A stretch of 64,000 nucleotides of DNA from Kosakonia cowanii JCM 10956 = DSM 18146 (GTDB taxonomy: Bacteria; Pseudomonadota; Gammaproteobacteria; Enterobacterales; Enterobacteriaceae). The first letter of the stretch is position 1. The number at the start of each line of letters is the position of its first letter. This document shows positions 17,576 to 26,330 of the stretch, one piece after another. The DNA lies in NCBI RefSeq assembly GCF_001975225.1, contig NZ_CP019445.1, positions 1,860,001 to 1,924,000 on the forward strand. The letters run 5' to 3'. A program made the translations under genes and the position numbers. The notes below the pieces were generated by a model that saw nothing but the letters and a program-made list of their open reading frames with translations, searched no databases and was not told the DNA's origin.

Positions 17576-18864
17576 GCGGTTCTCCCTTGTGACGGTGCGC
17601 CTGCCGGAATCTGCTTATTGTTAGCAGGCTTAACAATTAAAGTAAGCCATACAGAGGCGAAAAGTGCCACCCCCATAAATATGTACGAAGCAGACGGGCT
17701 GCCGGTCGCGCCGTTGAGGTAGCCGACAAACCACGAGCCGCAGAACGAGCCGAGCGCGCCCATGCTGTTGATTAACGCCATTGCGCCGCCCGCCACATTA
17801 CGCGGCAGCATCTCCGGGATAATCGCGAAGAAGGGGCCATACGGCGCGTACATCGCCGCCCCGGCAATCACCAGCAGGGTGTAGGAGATCCAGAAGTGGT
17901 TCGCGCCCACTGCCCACGAGCCGATAAAGGCGAACGCGCCAATCAGCAGCAGCGGCCAGACAAAGAGTTTGCGGTTTTGCAGCTTATCGGAGGCCCAGGA
18001 GGCGAGGATCATGGCAATGGTCGCCGCCAGGTAAGGTACGGAAGAGAGCCAGCCCACTTCCACCATGCCAAGGTTGTCGCCACCACTGCGGATAATCGAC
18101 GGCAGCCACAGCACAAAGCCATACACGCCGATGCTCCAGGCGAAATATTGCAGGCAGAGCAGCACCACGTTACGCGAGCGGAAGGCTTCGCTGTAGTTAC
18201 GAACCGCTTTAATGCCCTGCTGCTCTTTATCAAGCTGTGTTTGCAGCGCGCGCTTCTCATCTTCGCTCAGCCACTTCGCTTCGGTCGGTTTATCTTTTAC
18301 CAGCACCCACCAGCAGAAGGCCCAGATCACCGCTGGCACGCCTTCGATGATAAACATCTCGCGCCAGCCGAAAGACTGGATCAGGTAGCCGGAGACCACC
18401 GACATCCACAGCACCGTGACCGGGTTGCCGAGGATTAAAAAGGTATTCGCCCGCGAGCGCTCCGATTTGGTAAACCAGTTACTGATGTAAATCAGCATCG
18501 CTGGCATCACCGCCGCTTCCACCACGCCGAGGATAAAGCGGATGGCGGCCAGCATTGGGATATTGCTCACCACGCCGGTCAGGGACGCACAGGCACCCCA
18601 CAAAATCAGGCAGATAAAGATCAGCTTGCGCACGCTGCGCCGTTCGGCGTAGACCGCGCCGGGGATCTGGAAGAAGAAGTAGCCGAGAAAGAAGAGCGCG
18701 CCCAGCAGCGAAGAGACGCCTTTGGTGATGCCGAGATCTTCGTTAATCCCGGCCGCGGAGGCGAAGCTGAAGTTCGCGCGATCGAGGTAGGCCAGACTGT
18801 AGGTGATAAACACAATCGGCATGATATAGAGCCAGCGTTTGGCTGAGTTGGTGGCGTTGCTCAT
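17572..18864 (-). CDS. kguT: MFS transporter, probable 2-ketogluconate permease (KguT-like)
   Basis: A 430-residue major facilitator of the anion:cation symporter family with about twelve hydrophobic helices. The opening [21 protein letters not shown] and the segment [23 protein letters not shown] are typical of sugar-acid permeases. The start at 18864 (MSNATN) is chosen because it gives the usual short N-terminus; an upstream in-frame ATG at 18897 would add eleven residues. It lies between a sugar kinase and the ketoaldonate reductase in a single leftward operon matching the Pseudomonas kguEKTD order, so 2-ketogluconate is the likely substrate. Confidence 0.8.
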   Translation of the reverse strand: MSNATNSAKRWLYIMPIVFITYSLAYLDRANFSFASAAGINEDLGITKGVSSLLGALFFLGYFFFQIPGAVYAERRSVRKLIFICLILWGACASLTGVVSNIPMLAAIRFILGVVEAAVMPAMLIYISNWFTKSERSRANTFLILGNPVTVLWMSVVSGYLIQSFGWREMFIIEGVPAVIWAFCWWVLVKDKPTEAKWLSEDEKRALQTQLDKEQQGIKAVRNYSEAFRSRNVVLLCLQYFAWSIGVYGFVLWLPSIIRSGGDNLGMVEVGWLSSVPYLAATIAMILASWASDKLQNRKLFVWPLLLIGAFAFIGSWAVGANHFWISYTLLVIAGAAMYAPYGPFFAIIPEMLPRNVAGGAMALINSMGALGSFCGSWFVGYLNGATGSPSASYIFMGVALFASVWLTLIVKPANNKQIPAGAPSQGRTA

Positions 18865-18943
18865 AAGGTTGCCTCTATGGTTGAGGTTATTTTCCACCTG
18901 TCATGTAGGGTACAGGCGGTTTGAGTATCGGCGAAACGGGCGC

Positions 18944-19885
18944 TTACAGCGCGCCCAGCTCCGCGCGGGTTGGCAATCCTTCGCTGTCGCCGGGCACCTG
19001 AATCGCCCGCGCACCGATGGCATTGCCCCGGCGCACCGCATCGTGCAGCGTTTTTCCTTCCAGCAGGGCGCTGATCACCCCGACGGCAAAACCATCGCCT
19101 GCGCCAACGGTATCGACGACGTTCTCGACAATAACCGGCGCAACCGCCCCCTGTTCGCCCTCGGCGGTTTTAAACCACGCGCCGTCAGGGCCGGTTTTGA
19201 TAATTACCGCCTTCACGCCGCGTTGCAGATAGAAATCAGCAATCCCTTCCGGCGTCTGCTGACCAGTAAGAATCACGCCCTCTTTCAGCCCCGGCAGCAC
19301 CCAGTCCGCCTGGAAGGCGAGCGCGTTGAGCTTCTCGACCATCTCCGCTTCGCTCTTCCACAGCACCGGGCGCAGGTTGGGATCAAACGACAGGGTTTTG
19401 CCCTGCGATTTCATCGCCTTCGCCGCGTGCTCCAGGAGCGCGTAAGAGGTGGTGGAGATCGCCGCCGCCACGCCGCTCATGTGCAGATGGCGCGCATCAC
19501 TGAACAGCGCGGCGTTGAAATCCTCCGGCGAAAGGTGGCTGGCTGCGGAACCCTTGCGGAAATACTCCACAATGGGATCGGTTCCATCATCGCATTTCGA
19601 TTTCAGCTGAAAGCCGGTCGGGTAGCGGGTATCCAGCGTCACGCCAGAGGTATCAATCCCCTCTTTGCGCAACGTATTGAGGATAAAGCGGCCAAAGCTG
19701 TCATCGCCGACGCGGCTGACCCAGCTCACTTTCAACCCCAGCCGCGCAAGGCCGGTAGCGACATTTAACTCGGCACCGGCCGCACGTTTGATAAAGTGCC
19801 CGGCCTCGGCGAGATCGCCGGTTTCGGTGGCGACAAACATCGCCATCGCTTCGCCAAGGGTGATGACATCCAGCGCGTTATGCAT
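18944..19885 (-). CDS. kguK: PfkB-family sugar kinase, probable 2-ketogluconokinase
   Basis: A 313-residue ribokinase/PfkB kinase expected to phosphorylate 2-ketogluconate at C6. The N-terminal substrate-side motif AAGAELNVATGLARLG is near residues 35-50, and the C-terminal signature DTVGAGDGFAVG, with the catalytic Asp, is near residues 258-269. The family resembles KdgK (2-keto-3-deoxygluconokinase), so that activity is the main alternative. AAGGAG six bases before the ATG at 19885 fixes the start; the longer frame to 19915 is unlikely. Its start overlaps the kguE end by eight bases. Confidence 0.82.
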   Translation of the reverse strand: MHNALDVITLGEAMAMFVATETGDLAEAGHFIKRAAGAELNVATGLARLGLKVSWVSRVGDDSFGRFILNTLRKEGIDTSGVTLDTRYPTGFQLKSKCDDGTDPIVEYFRKGSAASHLSPEDFNAALFSDARHLHMSGVAAAISTTSYALLEHAAKAMKSQGKTLSFDPNLRPVLWKSEAEMVEKLNALAFQADWVLPGLKEGVILTGQQTPEGIADFYLQRGVKAVIIKTGPDGAWFKTAEGEQGAVAPVIVENVVDTVGAGDGFAVGVISALLEGKTLHDAVRRGNAIGARAIQVPGDSEGLPTRAELGAL

Positions 19886-20639
19886 GGCTGAACTCCTTAC
19901 GCAGCAGAGAGACATAGTGGCGGGTTACGGCAGTCAAATCGTCGCCCTCAAGCGGAAACTCGATGCCGCGCGGTACATCACCGGGCAGTGCATCGAGCAG
20001 CGCCAGCCAGCGCGGGTTTTCGGCATTCGGTGGTGTTGCGCGGTGTTTATCGCCTGCGCGCTCAACGGCTTTAACGTGCACATAACTGACGGCGGGCGCG
20101 AGCTGGCGCGCGGCCTCTTCCGGCTCATCGCCAACCCACAGCCAGTTGCCGGTATCAAAAGTGAGCGTGACGGGGAGGTGCGCGGTGTGACAGGCGGCTT
20201 TAAAGCGCAGCATTGGCGCGAGCTTGCCGCACTCAGTTTGATCGTTTTCCACCACCAGCGGCACATCGCTTGCCGCCAGCCAGCCGCGCAGAGTCTCCAG
20301 CACGGCGTTATCTTTGAAATGCCCTAGTGAGACTTTGAGCCACAGCGCTTTTAGCGTGCAGGCTTCGTCCAGCAGGGCGGGCAGGCGCGGGTTTAATGTG
20401 CCATCTTGCAGGCAGAGCGGCTCCGGGGCGGAGTAGCAGACCAGCAGGTTATGCATATCGATGGCGAAGGCCAGCGAGGGCAGATGCGATAACTCTTCGT
20501 CGTTCAGCAGTTCGCGACGAATCTCCACGCCGTCGGCACCGGCATCGGCAATGATCGGCAGCGTGCCGACCTGGCCGCCCAGCGCCGCCACCTGGTCATG
20601 ACCATAGGCGGCGGTAACAACAATAATTTTTCTTTCCAT
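19878..20639 (-). CDS. kguE: Sugar phosphate isomerase/epimerase, KguE-like
   Basis: A 253-residue protein of the AP-endonuclease-2-like TIM-barrel family (xylose isomerase-like). Motifs include GADGVEIRRELL, WLKVSLGHFK, VENDQTE, LTFDTGNWLW and SYVHVKAVERAGD, whose acidic residues and His are typical metal ligands. In Pseudomonas the corresponding first gene of the kgu operon is kguE, whose exact reaction is not settled. It is the first gene after the PtxS-like operator, with GGAAG just before the ATG, so it heads the operon. Confidence 0.8.
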   Translation of the reverse strand: MERKIIVVTAAYGHDQVAALGGQVGTLPIIADAGADGVEIRRELLNDEELSHLPSLAFAIDMHNLLVCYSAPEPLCLQDGTLNPRLPALLDEACTLKALWLKVSLGHFKDNAVLETLRGWLAASDVPLVVENDQTECGKLAPMLRFKAACHTAHLPVTLTFDTGNWLWVGDEPEEAARQLAPAVSYVHVKAVERAGDKHRATPPNAENPRWLALLDALPGDVPRGIEFPLEGDDLTAVTRHYVSLLRKEFSHA

Positions 20640-20689
20640 CTTCCGGTTCCCCGATAACGGCAGGGTGATTAGCTTCCATTAACGCTAGA

Positions 20690-20703
20690 TGGAACCGGTT
20701 CCA
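20690..20703 (-). promoter_or_regulatory. PtxS/LacI-type palindromic operator of the kgu operon
   Basis: TGGAACCGGTTCCA is a perfect 14-base palindrome in the 114-base gap between the LacI-family gene and kguE. The Pseudomonas PtxS operator, as I know it, is TGAAACCGGTTTCA, differing only by one symmetric base pair. It lies about 50 bases before the kguE start, suited for repression of the operon. Confidence 0.75.
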
Positions 20704-20753
20704 AAGAAAAGTTCACTGTGTCGAATTTATGATCGGCATCACGAAGGGGAGAA

Positions 20754-21770
20754 TTAACGCGACGTGGAGCCGCGCACGATCAGTTCGCCGGAGAAAACCC
20801 GCTCGTGCACCGTGTCGCTGTGGCCCTCAATGCGTCGCACCACCTGCTCGACGGCGGCAAAACCGATCTGCCAGGTGGGCTGTTTGAGGGTGGTAATGCC
20901 GACGCCTGCCAGCTCTGCCCACTCCAGTTCATCAAAGCCGAGCAGGCCGATATCGCTGCCCCAGTTCAGGCCAATACGCTTTAGCGATCGCGCCACCTGC
21001 AGGGTCAATGCGCCGTTGGCGGAGATCACCGCTTTGCGCATGCCGCGGTGGCGGGCATGGAACTGGCGCAGCGTGTTATCCAGCTGCGCCGCTTCGTGCA
21101 GCACCACTTCCGCATCTTCCGCCACCACGCCGGGGTAGCGGGCAAGGGTGGAGTGAAAGGCGTGCAGGCGTTCGCGGCGGGTGTTGACGGTGCCAAGCGG
21201 TTCGCTGAGGAACAGCAGGGCTTCAAAACCCTGCTCGATAAGGTGTTCAGTGGCGGTGGTGGCGGCCTGGGTGTTATCCAGCCCGACGACATCGCAGGCG
21301 AAATCGGGGATTTTGCGGTCAATCAGCACCATCGGCAGGGAGGATTGTTGCAGGCGGTTTAGCCCCTCTTCGCGCATGCCCACGGCGTTCACCACAATCC
21401 CTTCCACCTGGTAGCTGCGCAGCAGATCAAGGTAGTGCAGCTCCTGATCGACTTCGTTATTGGTGTTACAGACCAGCGGCGTAAACCCCTTTTCGCGGCA
21501 GGCGGCTTCGATGCCGCTCAGCACGTGCACGGAGTAGGGGTTGGTGATATCGGCGATAATCAGCCCGATAAGCCGGGTGCGCCCGCGCTTAAGACCGCGA
21601 GCCATCAGGCTTGGGCGGTAATCGAGTGTGGCGATGGCCTGCTCAATGCGCGCCAGCAGGGCATCGGAAAGCAGATGTTTTTCACCGTTGAGATAGCGTG
21701 AAATACTGGTTTTGCCGGTGTTGGCCGCTTTCGCCACATCGCTGATGGTTGGGCGCGTCGTTTTCGCCAT
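20754..21770 (-). CDS. LacI-family repressor, PtxS-like
   Basis: A 338-residue LacI/GalR regulator. The helix-turn-helix and hinge helix are in TISDVAKAANTGKTSISRYLNG (about residues 8-29) and RPSLMARGLKRGRT. The periplasmic-binding-protein-like core follows (LIGLIIADITNPYSVHVLSG, LLGFDELEWAELAGVGITTL). The start at MAKTTR (21770) has AGGGAAG upstream; the frame to 21830 is an unlikely extension. It precedes kguE on the same strand, with a PtxS-type palindrome between them, so it most likely represses the 2-ketogluconate genes and is released by 2-ketogluconate or its phosphate. Confidence 0.85.
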   Translation of the reverse strand: MAKTTRPTISDVAKAANTGKTSISRYLNGEKHLLSDALLARIEQAIATLDYRPSLMARGLKRGRTRLIGLIIADITNPYSVHVLSGIEAACREKGFTPLVCNTNNEVDQELHYLDLLRSYQVEGIVVNAVGMREEGLNRLQQSSLPMVLIDRKIPDFACDVVGLDNTQAATTATEHLIEQGFEALLFLSEPLGTVNTRRERLHAFHSTLARYPGVVAEDAEVVLHEAAQLDNTLRQFHARHRGMRKAVISANGALTLQVARSLKRIGLNWGSDIGLLGFDELEWAELAGVGITTLKQPTWQIGFAAVEQVVRRIEGHSDTVHERVFSGELIVRGSTSR

Positions 21771-21962
21771 TGTTGCTTCCCTCGCCGTAACTGGTTGCCC
21801 ACACCTTAGCGCGAAATCGCGGGCAATCAAGCACTAACCTGCGCTTATCACCCGGCGCGCGGCGGTAATGACGTTTAATTCTTTGCCAAACGCGCCCCGC
21901 CGTGGATGATAGAGCGCAAACAACACATCCGACACCACCTGCAAGCTATTCAGGAGCGCGCT

Positions 21963-24293
21963 TTGGCAAACTCTGCTATCAAAACAGTTCTTACGGCGGC
22001 CCACTGGGGCCCGATGCTGGTCGACACCGACGGTGAAAAGGTGCTCGCCTCACGCGGCGCGCTGCCGACGCCTTTCCCCAACTCGCTGCAAAGCGTGGTG
22101 CAGGAGCAGGTACACAGCCCGACGCGTGTGCGCTACCCGATGGTGCGCAAAGGCTTTCTCGCCTCGCCCGACAGCCCGCAGGGCGTGCGCGGGCAGGATG
22201 AGTTTGTGCGCGTCAGCTGGGATCAGGCACTGGATCTGATCCATCAGCAGCACAAACGTATTCGTGACAGCTATGGCCCGTCATCAATCTTTGCGGGTTC
22301 CTACGGCTGGCGCTCCAACGGCGTGCTGCACAAAGCCGCCACGCTGTTACAGCGCTATATGAGCCTTGCGGGCGGCTATACCGGTCATCTCGGGGATTAC
22401 TCCACCGGTGCCGCGCAGGCGATTATGCCGCACGTGGTGGGCGGCAACGAAGTTTACCAGCAGCAGACCAGCTGGCCGCTGATCCTTGAGCACAGCGACG
22501 TGGTGGTGCTGTGGAGCGCCAACCCGCTAAACACCCTGAAGATCGCCTGGAACGCCTCGGATGAGCAGGGCATTCCTTACTTTGATGCGCTGCGCAACAG
22601 CGGCAAGCGGGTGATCTGTATCGATCCGATGCGATCGGAGACCGTCGATTTCCTCGGTGACCGCGCTGAGTGGATCGCGCCGCATATGGGCACCGACGTG
22701 GCGCTGATGCTCGGCATTGCCCATACGCTGGTGGAGAACGGCTGGCAGGATAATGATTTTCTCTCCCGTTGCACCGTGGGCTACGAGATTTTTGCCGCCT
22801 ACCTCACCGGCGAAAGCGATGGCGTGGCGAAAACGGCGGAGTGGGCGGCAGGTATCTGCGGCATTGAAGCGGCTAAAATCCGCGAACTGGCGGAAGTTTT
22901 CCATAAAAACACCACCATGTTGATGGCAGGCTGGGGGATGCAGCGCCAGCAGTTTGGCGAGCAAAAACACTGGATGCTGGTAACGCTGGCGGCGATGCTT
23001 GGGCAGATCGGCACGCCGGGCGGCGGGTTTGGCCTCTCTTATCACTTTGCCAACGGCGGTAACCCGACACGCCGCGCGGCGGTGCTCGCTTCAATGCAGG
23101 GGCTGGTCAAAGGCGGTACCGACGCAGTACATAAATTCCCCGTCGCGCGCATCGTTGAAGCGCTGGAGAACCCCGGCGCGCCTTATCAACATAACGGCAT
23201 AAACGGACACTTCCCGGATATCCGCTTTGTCTGGTGGGCGGGCGGCGCCAATTTTACCCATCACCAGGATACCAATCGCCTGATCCGCGCCTGGCAGAAG
23301 CCGGAACTGGTGGTGATCTCCGAGTGTTTCTGGACGGCTGCGGCGAAACACGCCGATATCGTGCTGCCCGCTACCACCTCGTTTGAGCGTAACGATCTGA
23401 CGATGACCGGGGATTACAGCAACCAGCACCTGGTGCCGATGCAGCGCGTCGTGCCGCCGCAGTTTGAGGCGCGCGATGACTTTGAGGTATTCGCTGACTT
23501 AAGCGAGCGCTGGGAAGCGGGCGGGCGCGAACGCTTTACCGAAGGGAAGAGCGATCTGCAGTGGCTGGAGACCTTCTACACCATCGCCGGCGAGCGCGGG
23601 GCGAGCCAGCAGGTGACGCTGCCGCCATTTGCTGAGTTCTGGCAGGCAAACCAGCTGATTGAGATGCCGCAGAGCGAGCAGAACGCGCGCTTTGTGCGTT
23701 ACGCCGATTTCTGTCGCGATCCGCAGGCGCACCCGCTGAAAACGCCGAGCGGTAAAATCGAAATCTTCTCTGAGCGCATTAAAAGCTTTGGCTATGCCGA
23801 CTGCCCGCCGCATCCGACATGGCTGGAGCCGGATGAGTGGCATGGCAATGCCGAACCGGAGCAGCTGCAGGTGCTCTCTGCGCATCCGGCACACCGCCTG
23901 CACAGCCAGCTCAACTTTACCCGTCTGCGCGAGGAGTATGCGGTTGCCGGGCGCGAGCCAATTACGCTCCATCCGCTGGATGCGCAGGCGCGCGGGATTG
24001 CGCCGGGCGATGTGGTGCGGGTGTGGAACCAGCGCGGGCAGGTGCTGGCGGGCGCGGTGGTGAGCAGCGGCATTAAGCCTGGCGTGATCTGTATTCATGA
24101 AGGGGCATGGCCGGATCTTGAGCCAACGGCGGACGGGCTGTGTAAAAACGGCGCGGTGAATGTGCTGACCAAAGATCTGCCCAGCTCGCGGCTGGGCAAT
24201 GGCTGCGCGGGAAATACGGCGCTGGCGTGGGTTGAGAAGTATCGCGGCCCGGCGCTTACGCTGACGGCGTTTGATCCGCCTGCCAGCTCATGA
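21963..24293 (+). CDS. bisC: Biotin sulfoxide reductase
   Basis: BisC is a molybdopterin (bis-MGD) oxidoreductase of the DMSO reductase family that reduces biotin sulfoxide, and methionine sulfoxide, in the cytoplasm. The sequence follows E. coli BisC through [27 protein letters not shown] (containing the Mo-ligand Ser region), [20 protein letters not shown] and the ending [10 protein letters not shown]. The frame is open from an ATG at 21906, but homology begins at a TTG at 21963 reading ANS, with AGGAG six bases upstream, so TTG is taken as the start (776 residues; E. coli 777). The 3' end overlaps convergent yiaC by 38 bases. Confidence 0.93.
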   Translation: MANSAIKTVLTAAHWGPMLVDTDGEKVLASRGALPTPFPNSLQSVVQEQVHSPTRVRYPMVRKGFLASPDSPQGVRGQDEFVRVSWDQALDLIHQQHKRIRDSYGPSSIFAGSYGWRSNGVLHKAATLLQRYMSLAGGYTGHLGDYSTGAAQAIMPHVVGGNEVYQQQTSWPLILEHSDVVVLWSANPLNTLKIAWNASDEQGIPYFDALRNSGKRVICIDPMRSETVDFLGDRAEWIAPHMGTDVALMLGIAHTLVENGWQDNDFLSRCTVGYEIFAAYLTGESDGVAKTAEWAAGICGIEAAKIRELAEVFHKNTTMLMAGWGMQRQQFGEQKHWMLVTLAAMLGQIGTPGGGFGLSYHFANGGNPTRRAAVLASMQGLVKGGTDAVHKFPVARIVEALENPGAPYQHNGINGHFPDIRFVWWAGGANFTHHQDTNRLIRAWQKPELVVISECFWTAAAKHADIVLPATTSFERNDLTMTGDYSNQHLVPMQRVVPPQFEARDDFEVFADLSERWEAGGRERFTEGKSDLQWLETFYTIAGERGASQQVTLPPFAEFWQANQLIEMPQSEQNARFVRYADFCRDPQAHPLKTPSGKIEIFSERIKSFGYADCPPHPTWLEPDEWHGNAEPEQLQVLSAHPAHRLHSQLNFTRLREEYAVAGREPITLHPLDAQARGIAPGDVVRVWNQRGQVLAGAVVSSGIKPGVICIHEGAWPDLEPTADGLCKNGAVNVLTKDLPSSRLGNGCAGNTALAWVEKYRGPALTLTAFDPPASS

Positions 24294-24702
24294 TCCACGT
24301 CGGATGACCGGTCTCCTCCTGCCATGCGCTTTCGGTAATGGTAAAGCCCTGCGCATGGTAGAAGTTCACCGCCCGCTCATTCTGCTGGTAAACCTCAAGG
24401 CTTAAGCGGGGAAAGTGCTGTTTAACATGGTTAATCAGCGCTTTTCCGAACCCCTGGCCAAACGCCTGCGGGCGCACAAACAGCGCGCCGATAAACTGCT
24501 CATCCATCACGCTGACAAACCCCTGCAACTCTCCCTCCTGCTCAACCACCCAGGTTTTCGCCGATGGAAGGTAGGCGTCGCGCACCAGCGCTTCGCTCTC
24601 CTGCCAGTAGCTGGCCTTAATAAAGGGGTGGGCGAGGGTGGTGCTCTCCAGCCACAGCGCCAGCAGCGGGGTTAAATCTTCACTGTTCCATACGCGAATC
24701 AT
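24256..24702 (-). CDS. yiaC: YiaC-like GNAT N-acetyltransferase
   Basis: A 148-residue GNAT-fold acetyltransferase; E. coli YiaC acts as a protein lysine acetyltransferase. The acetyl-CoA-binding motif A region is [18 protein letters not shown] near residues 80-97, followed by [19 protein letters not shown]. The start MIRVWNS at 24702 is chosen by homology; the frame extends upstream inside tag. It overlaps the end of tag by 23 bases, as expected for the tag-yiaC operon, and converges on bisC. Confidence 0.9.
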   Translation of the reverse strand: MIRVWNSEDLTPLLALWLESTTLAHPFIKASYWQESEALVRDAYLPSAKTWVVEQEGELQGFVSVMDEQFIGALFVRPQAFGQGFGKALINHVKQHFPRLSLEVYQQNERAVNFYHAQGFTITESAWQEETGHPTWIMSWQADQTPSA

Positions 24703-25261
24703 GCGTTCCTCCCGGGTAACAGATGCAGCCGACAACGTGGTCATTAACCAGACCGCAGGCCTGCATAAAGGCATAACAGATAGTTGAACCAACAAATTTG
24801 AAGCCGCGTTTTTTCAGCGCTTTTGATAAGGCGTCGGAGACGGGCGTTGAGGCGGGGATTTCTGCGAGCAGGGCGGCGTGCGCGATCTGTGGCTGGTTAT
24901 CGACGAACCCCCAGATAAAATCTGAAAATGGCTCGCCGTTGGCTTCCATCGCCAGGTAGGCGCGGGCATTGCCAATAATCGCTTCAATCTTGCCACGATG
25001 GCGAATAATCCCGGCGTTTTGCAGTAAATTATCGACATCCTGCGCCGTCATGGCGGCGACGCGCTGCGGGTCAAAGTTATGGAAGGCGTGACGGTAATTC
25101 TCCCGCTTTTTCAACACCGTAATCCACGACAGGCCCGCCTGCTGCCCTTCGAGGCAGATCATCTCGAACAGCTTTTTACCGTCCCTTTGCGCCACGCCCC
25201 ACTCGTTATCATGGTAATCAAGATAGAGCGGGTCCTGGGTAACCCAACCACAACGCTGCAT
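24680..25261 (-). CDS. tag: 3-methyladenine-DNA glycosylase I
   Basis: Tag excises 3-methyladenine from alkylated DNA, starting base excision repair. The 193-residue protein begins MQRCGWVTQDPLYLDYHDNE, and the zinc-binding residues are visible as Cys4, His17 and the C-terminal HVVGCICY. The helix-hairpin-helix-like region LLQNAGIIRHRGKIEAII and the base-pocket segments GLSWITVLKKRENYR and GFKFVGSTICYAFMQA match the family. It is slightly longer than the E. coli protein (187), with a short C-terminal extension. Confidence 0.95.
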   Translation of the reverse strand: MQRCGWVTQDPLYLDYHDNEWGVAQRDGKKLFEMICLEGQQAGLSWITVLKKRENYRHAFHNFDPQRVAAMTAQDVDNLLQNAGIIRHRGKIEAIIGNARAYLAMEANGEPFSDFIWGFVDNQPQIAHAALLAEIPASTPVSDALSKALKKRGFKFVGSTICYAFMQACGLVNDHVVGCICYPGGTHDSRMEQ

Positions 25262-25408
25262 ATCCGTACTCCGTTTGTGAAGGAAAAATAAACGTCGTCC
25301 TGCCTTGACGTAAACCTCAGAAAGACAATATTTATTACAGGGCTTTTGCCCGTTCTAACAACGATAACAATTACGCCGAGTTCGGCTCTTCTCTGGAGTC
25401 GTAAAATA

Positions 25409-26089
25409 ATGAAAACAACCCGCAGTGGCCTGATGATGTCGCTGCTGCCTGCCTGTCTGCTTTTTACTCAGACGGCGGCGGCGTGGCAGCAAGAGTATGT
25501 CGGTGCTGATGACACCGATGGACGCTATCGCTGGGATAGCGAACGGCAACCCCGTTATAACGATATCCTTGAAGAGCGCATTCGTTCGACGCAAAACTCG
25601 CCGGGGCTGGCCATTAATCTCCCCGACACGTCGCCGCTCGATACGATTAGCACCATGAGCCTTGGCTGGAATATTCCGCTCTCAAGTCAAGTCACCACCG
25701 GCCCGGTGGCGGTGTGGCACTACGATGGCTCAACGACCTCAATGTATAACGAATTCGGCGACAGCGCGACCAACGTGCAGTACAGCGATCCGCTGTGGCA
25801 CGCCAGCGTCAGTTCGCTGGGCTGGCGCATTGATAGCCGCTTTGGCGATCTGCGTCCGTGGGCGCAAATTAGCGTCAACCAGCAGTTTGGCGAAAACGTC
25901 TGGAAGAGCCAGTCGGGTCTCTATCGCCTTACCGCCGCCAACCAGTACGGTAACTGGATGGATGTGACGCTGGGGGCCGATATGCTGCTCAACCCGCACC
26001 TCGCGGCCTACGCTTCAATGTCGCAATCGGAAAACGAGACCTGGGGGCAAAACTACCTCTACAGCATGGGAGTCAGCGCCCGTTTTTAG
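25409..26089 (+). CDS. yhjY: YhjY-like autotransporter beta-domain protein
   Basis: A 226-residue outer-membrane protein. Residues 1-25 form a signal peptide (KTTRSGLMMSLLPACLLF, cleavage after AAA). The rest consists of alternating hydrophobic strands and aromatic residues and ends MGVSARF with a C-terminal Phe, as for an autotransporter-type beta barrel lacking a passenger. It matches E. coli YhjY in size and position (divergent from tag, before yhjX). Function is unknown. The start follows CTGGAG; an upstream in-frame start at 25346 is not supported. Confidence 0.85.
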   Translation: MKTTRSGLMMSLLPACLLFTQTAAAWQQEYVGADDTDGRYRWDSERQPRYNDILEERIRSTQNSPGLAINLPDTSPLDTISTMSLGWNIPLSSQVTTGPVAVWHYDGSTTSMYNEFGDSATNVQYSDPLWHASVSSLGWRIDSRFGDLRPWAQISVNQQFGENVWKSQSGLYRLTAANQYGNWMDVTLGADMLLNPHLAAYASMSQSENETWGQNYLYSMGVSARF

Positions 26090-26195
26090 CTCGATTAAAA
26101 CAATCTTTTTACACTCTGGAAACAATGGCGGCGCGTTTTGTATTGATAGTATGTACTAACTCACACTTAGTATTCGCCGCAGTGATATTTCGCGC

Positions 26196-26247
26196 GGTCA
26201 TTCATTCCCGCTTAGCGGCATTTCATTCCTCTCTCGCTGCATTTCAT
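26196..26247 (+). promoter_or_regulatory. Tandem YpdB-type activator boxes before yhjX
   Basis: Three direct copies occur at a 21-base period. GGTCATTCAT is at 26196-26205, GGCATTTCAT at 26217-26226 and TGCATTTCAT at 26238-26247, each separated by exactly 11 bases. In E. coli the response regulator YpdB activates yhjX through two GGCATTTCAT copies spaced by 11 bases. The second and third copies fit that rule; the first is a weaker extra copy. Confidence 0.8.
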
Positions 26248-26273
26248 GCCTTTTTTACCCAGGCATGAAATGC
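26239..26273 (+). repeat. Perfect 12-pair inverted repeat overlapping the last YpdB box
   Basis: GCATTTCATGCC at 26239-26250 and GGCATGAAATGC at 26262-26273 are exact reverse complements with an 11-base spacer. The left arm includes the third YpdB-type box, so the right arm is an inverted copy of the box. It could form a hairpin in the leader or give an opposed regulator site. Confidence 0.8.
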
Positions 26274-26330
26274 GCTTCGTTATGGTTGTCGGCAGTGAAT
26301 TCCTTTTTATTCTTCTGCGGGACAACTGCC

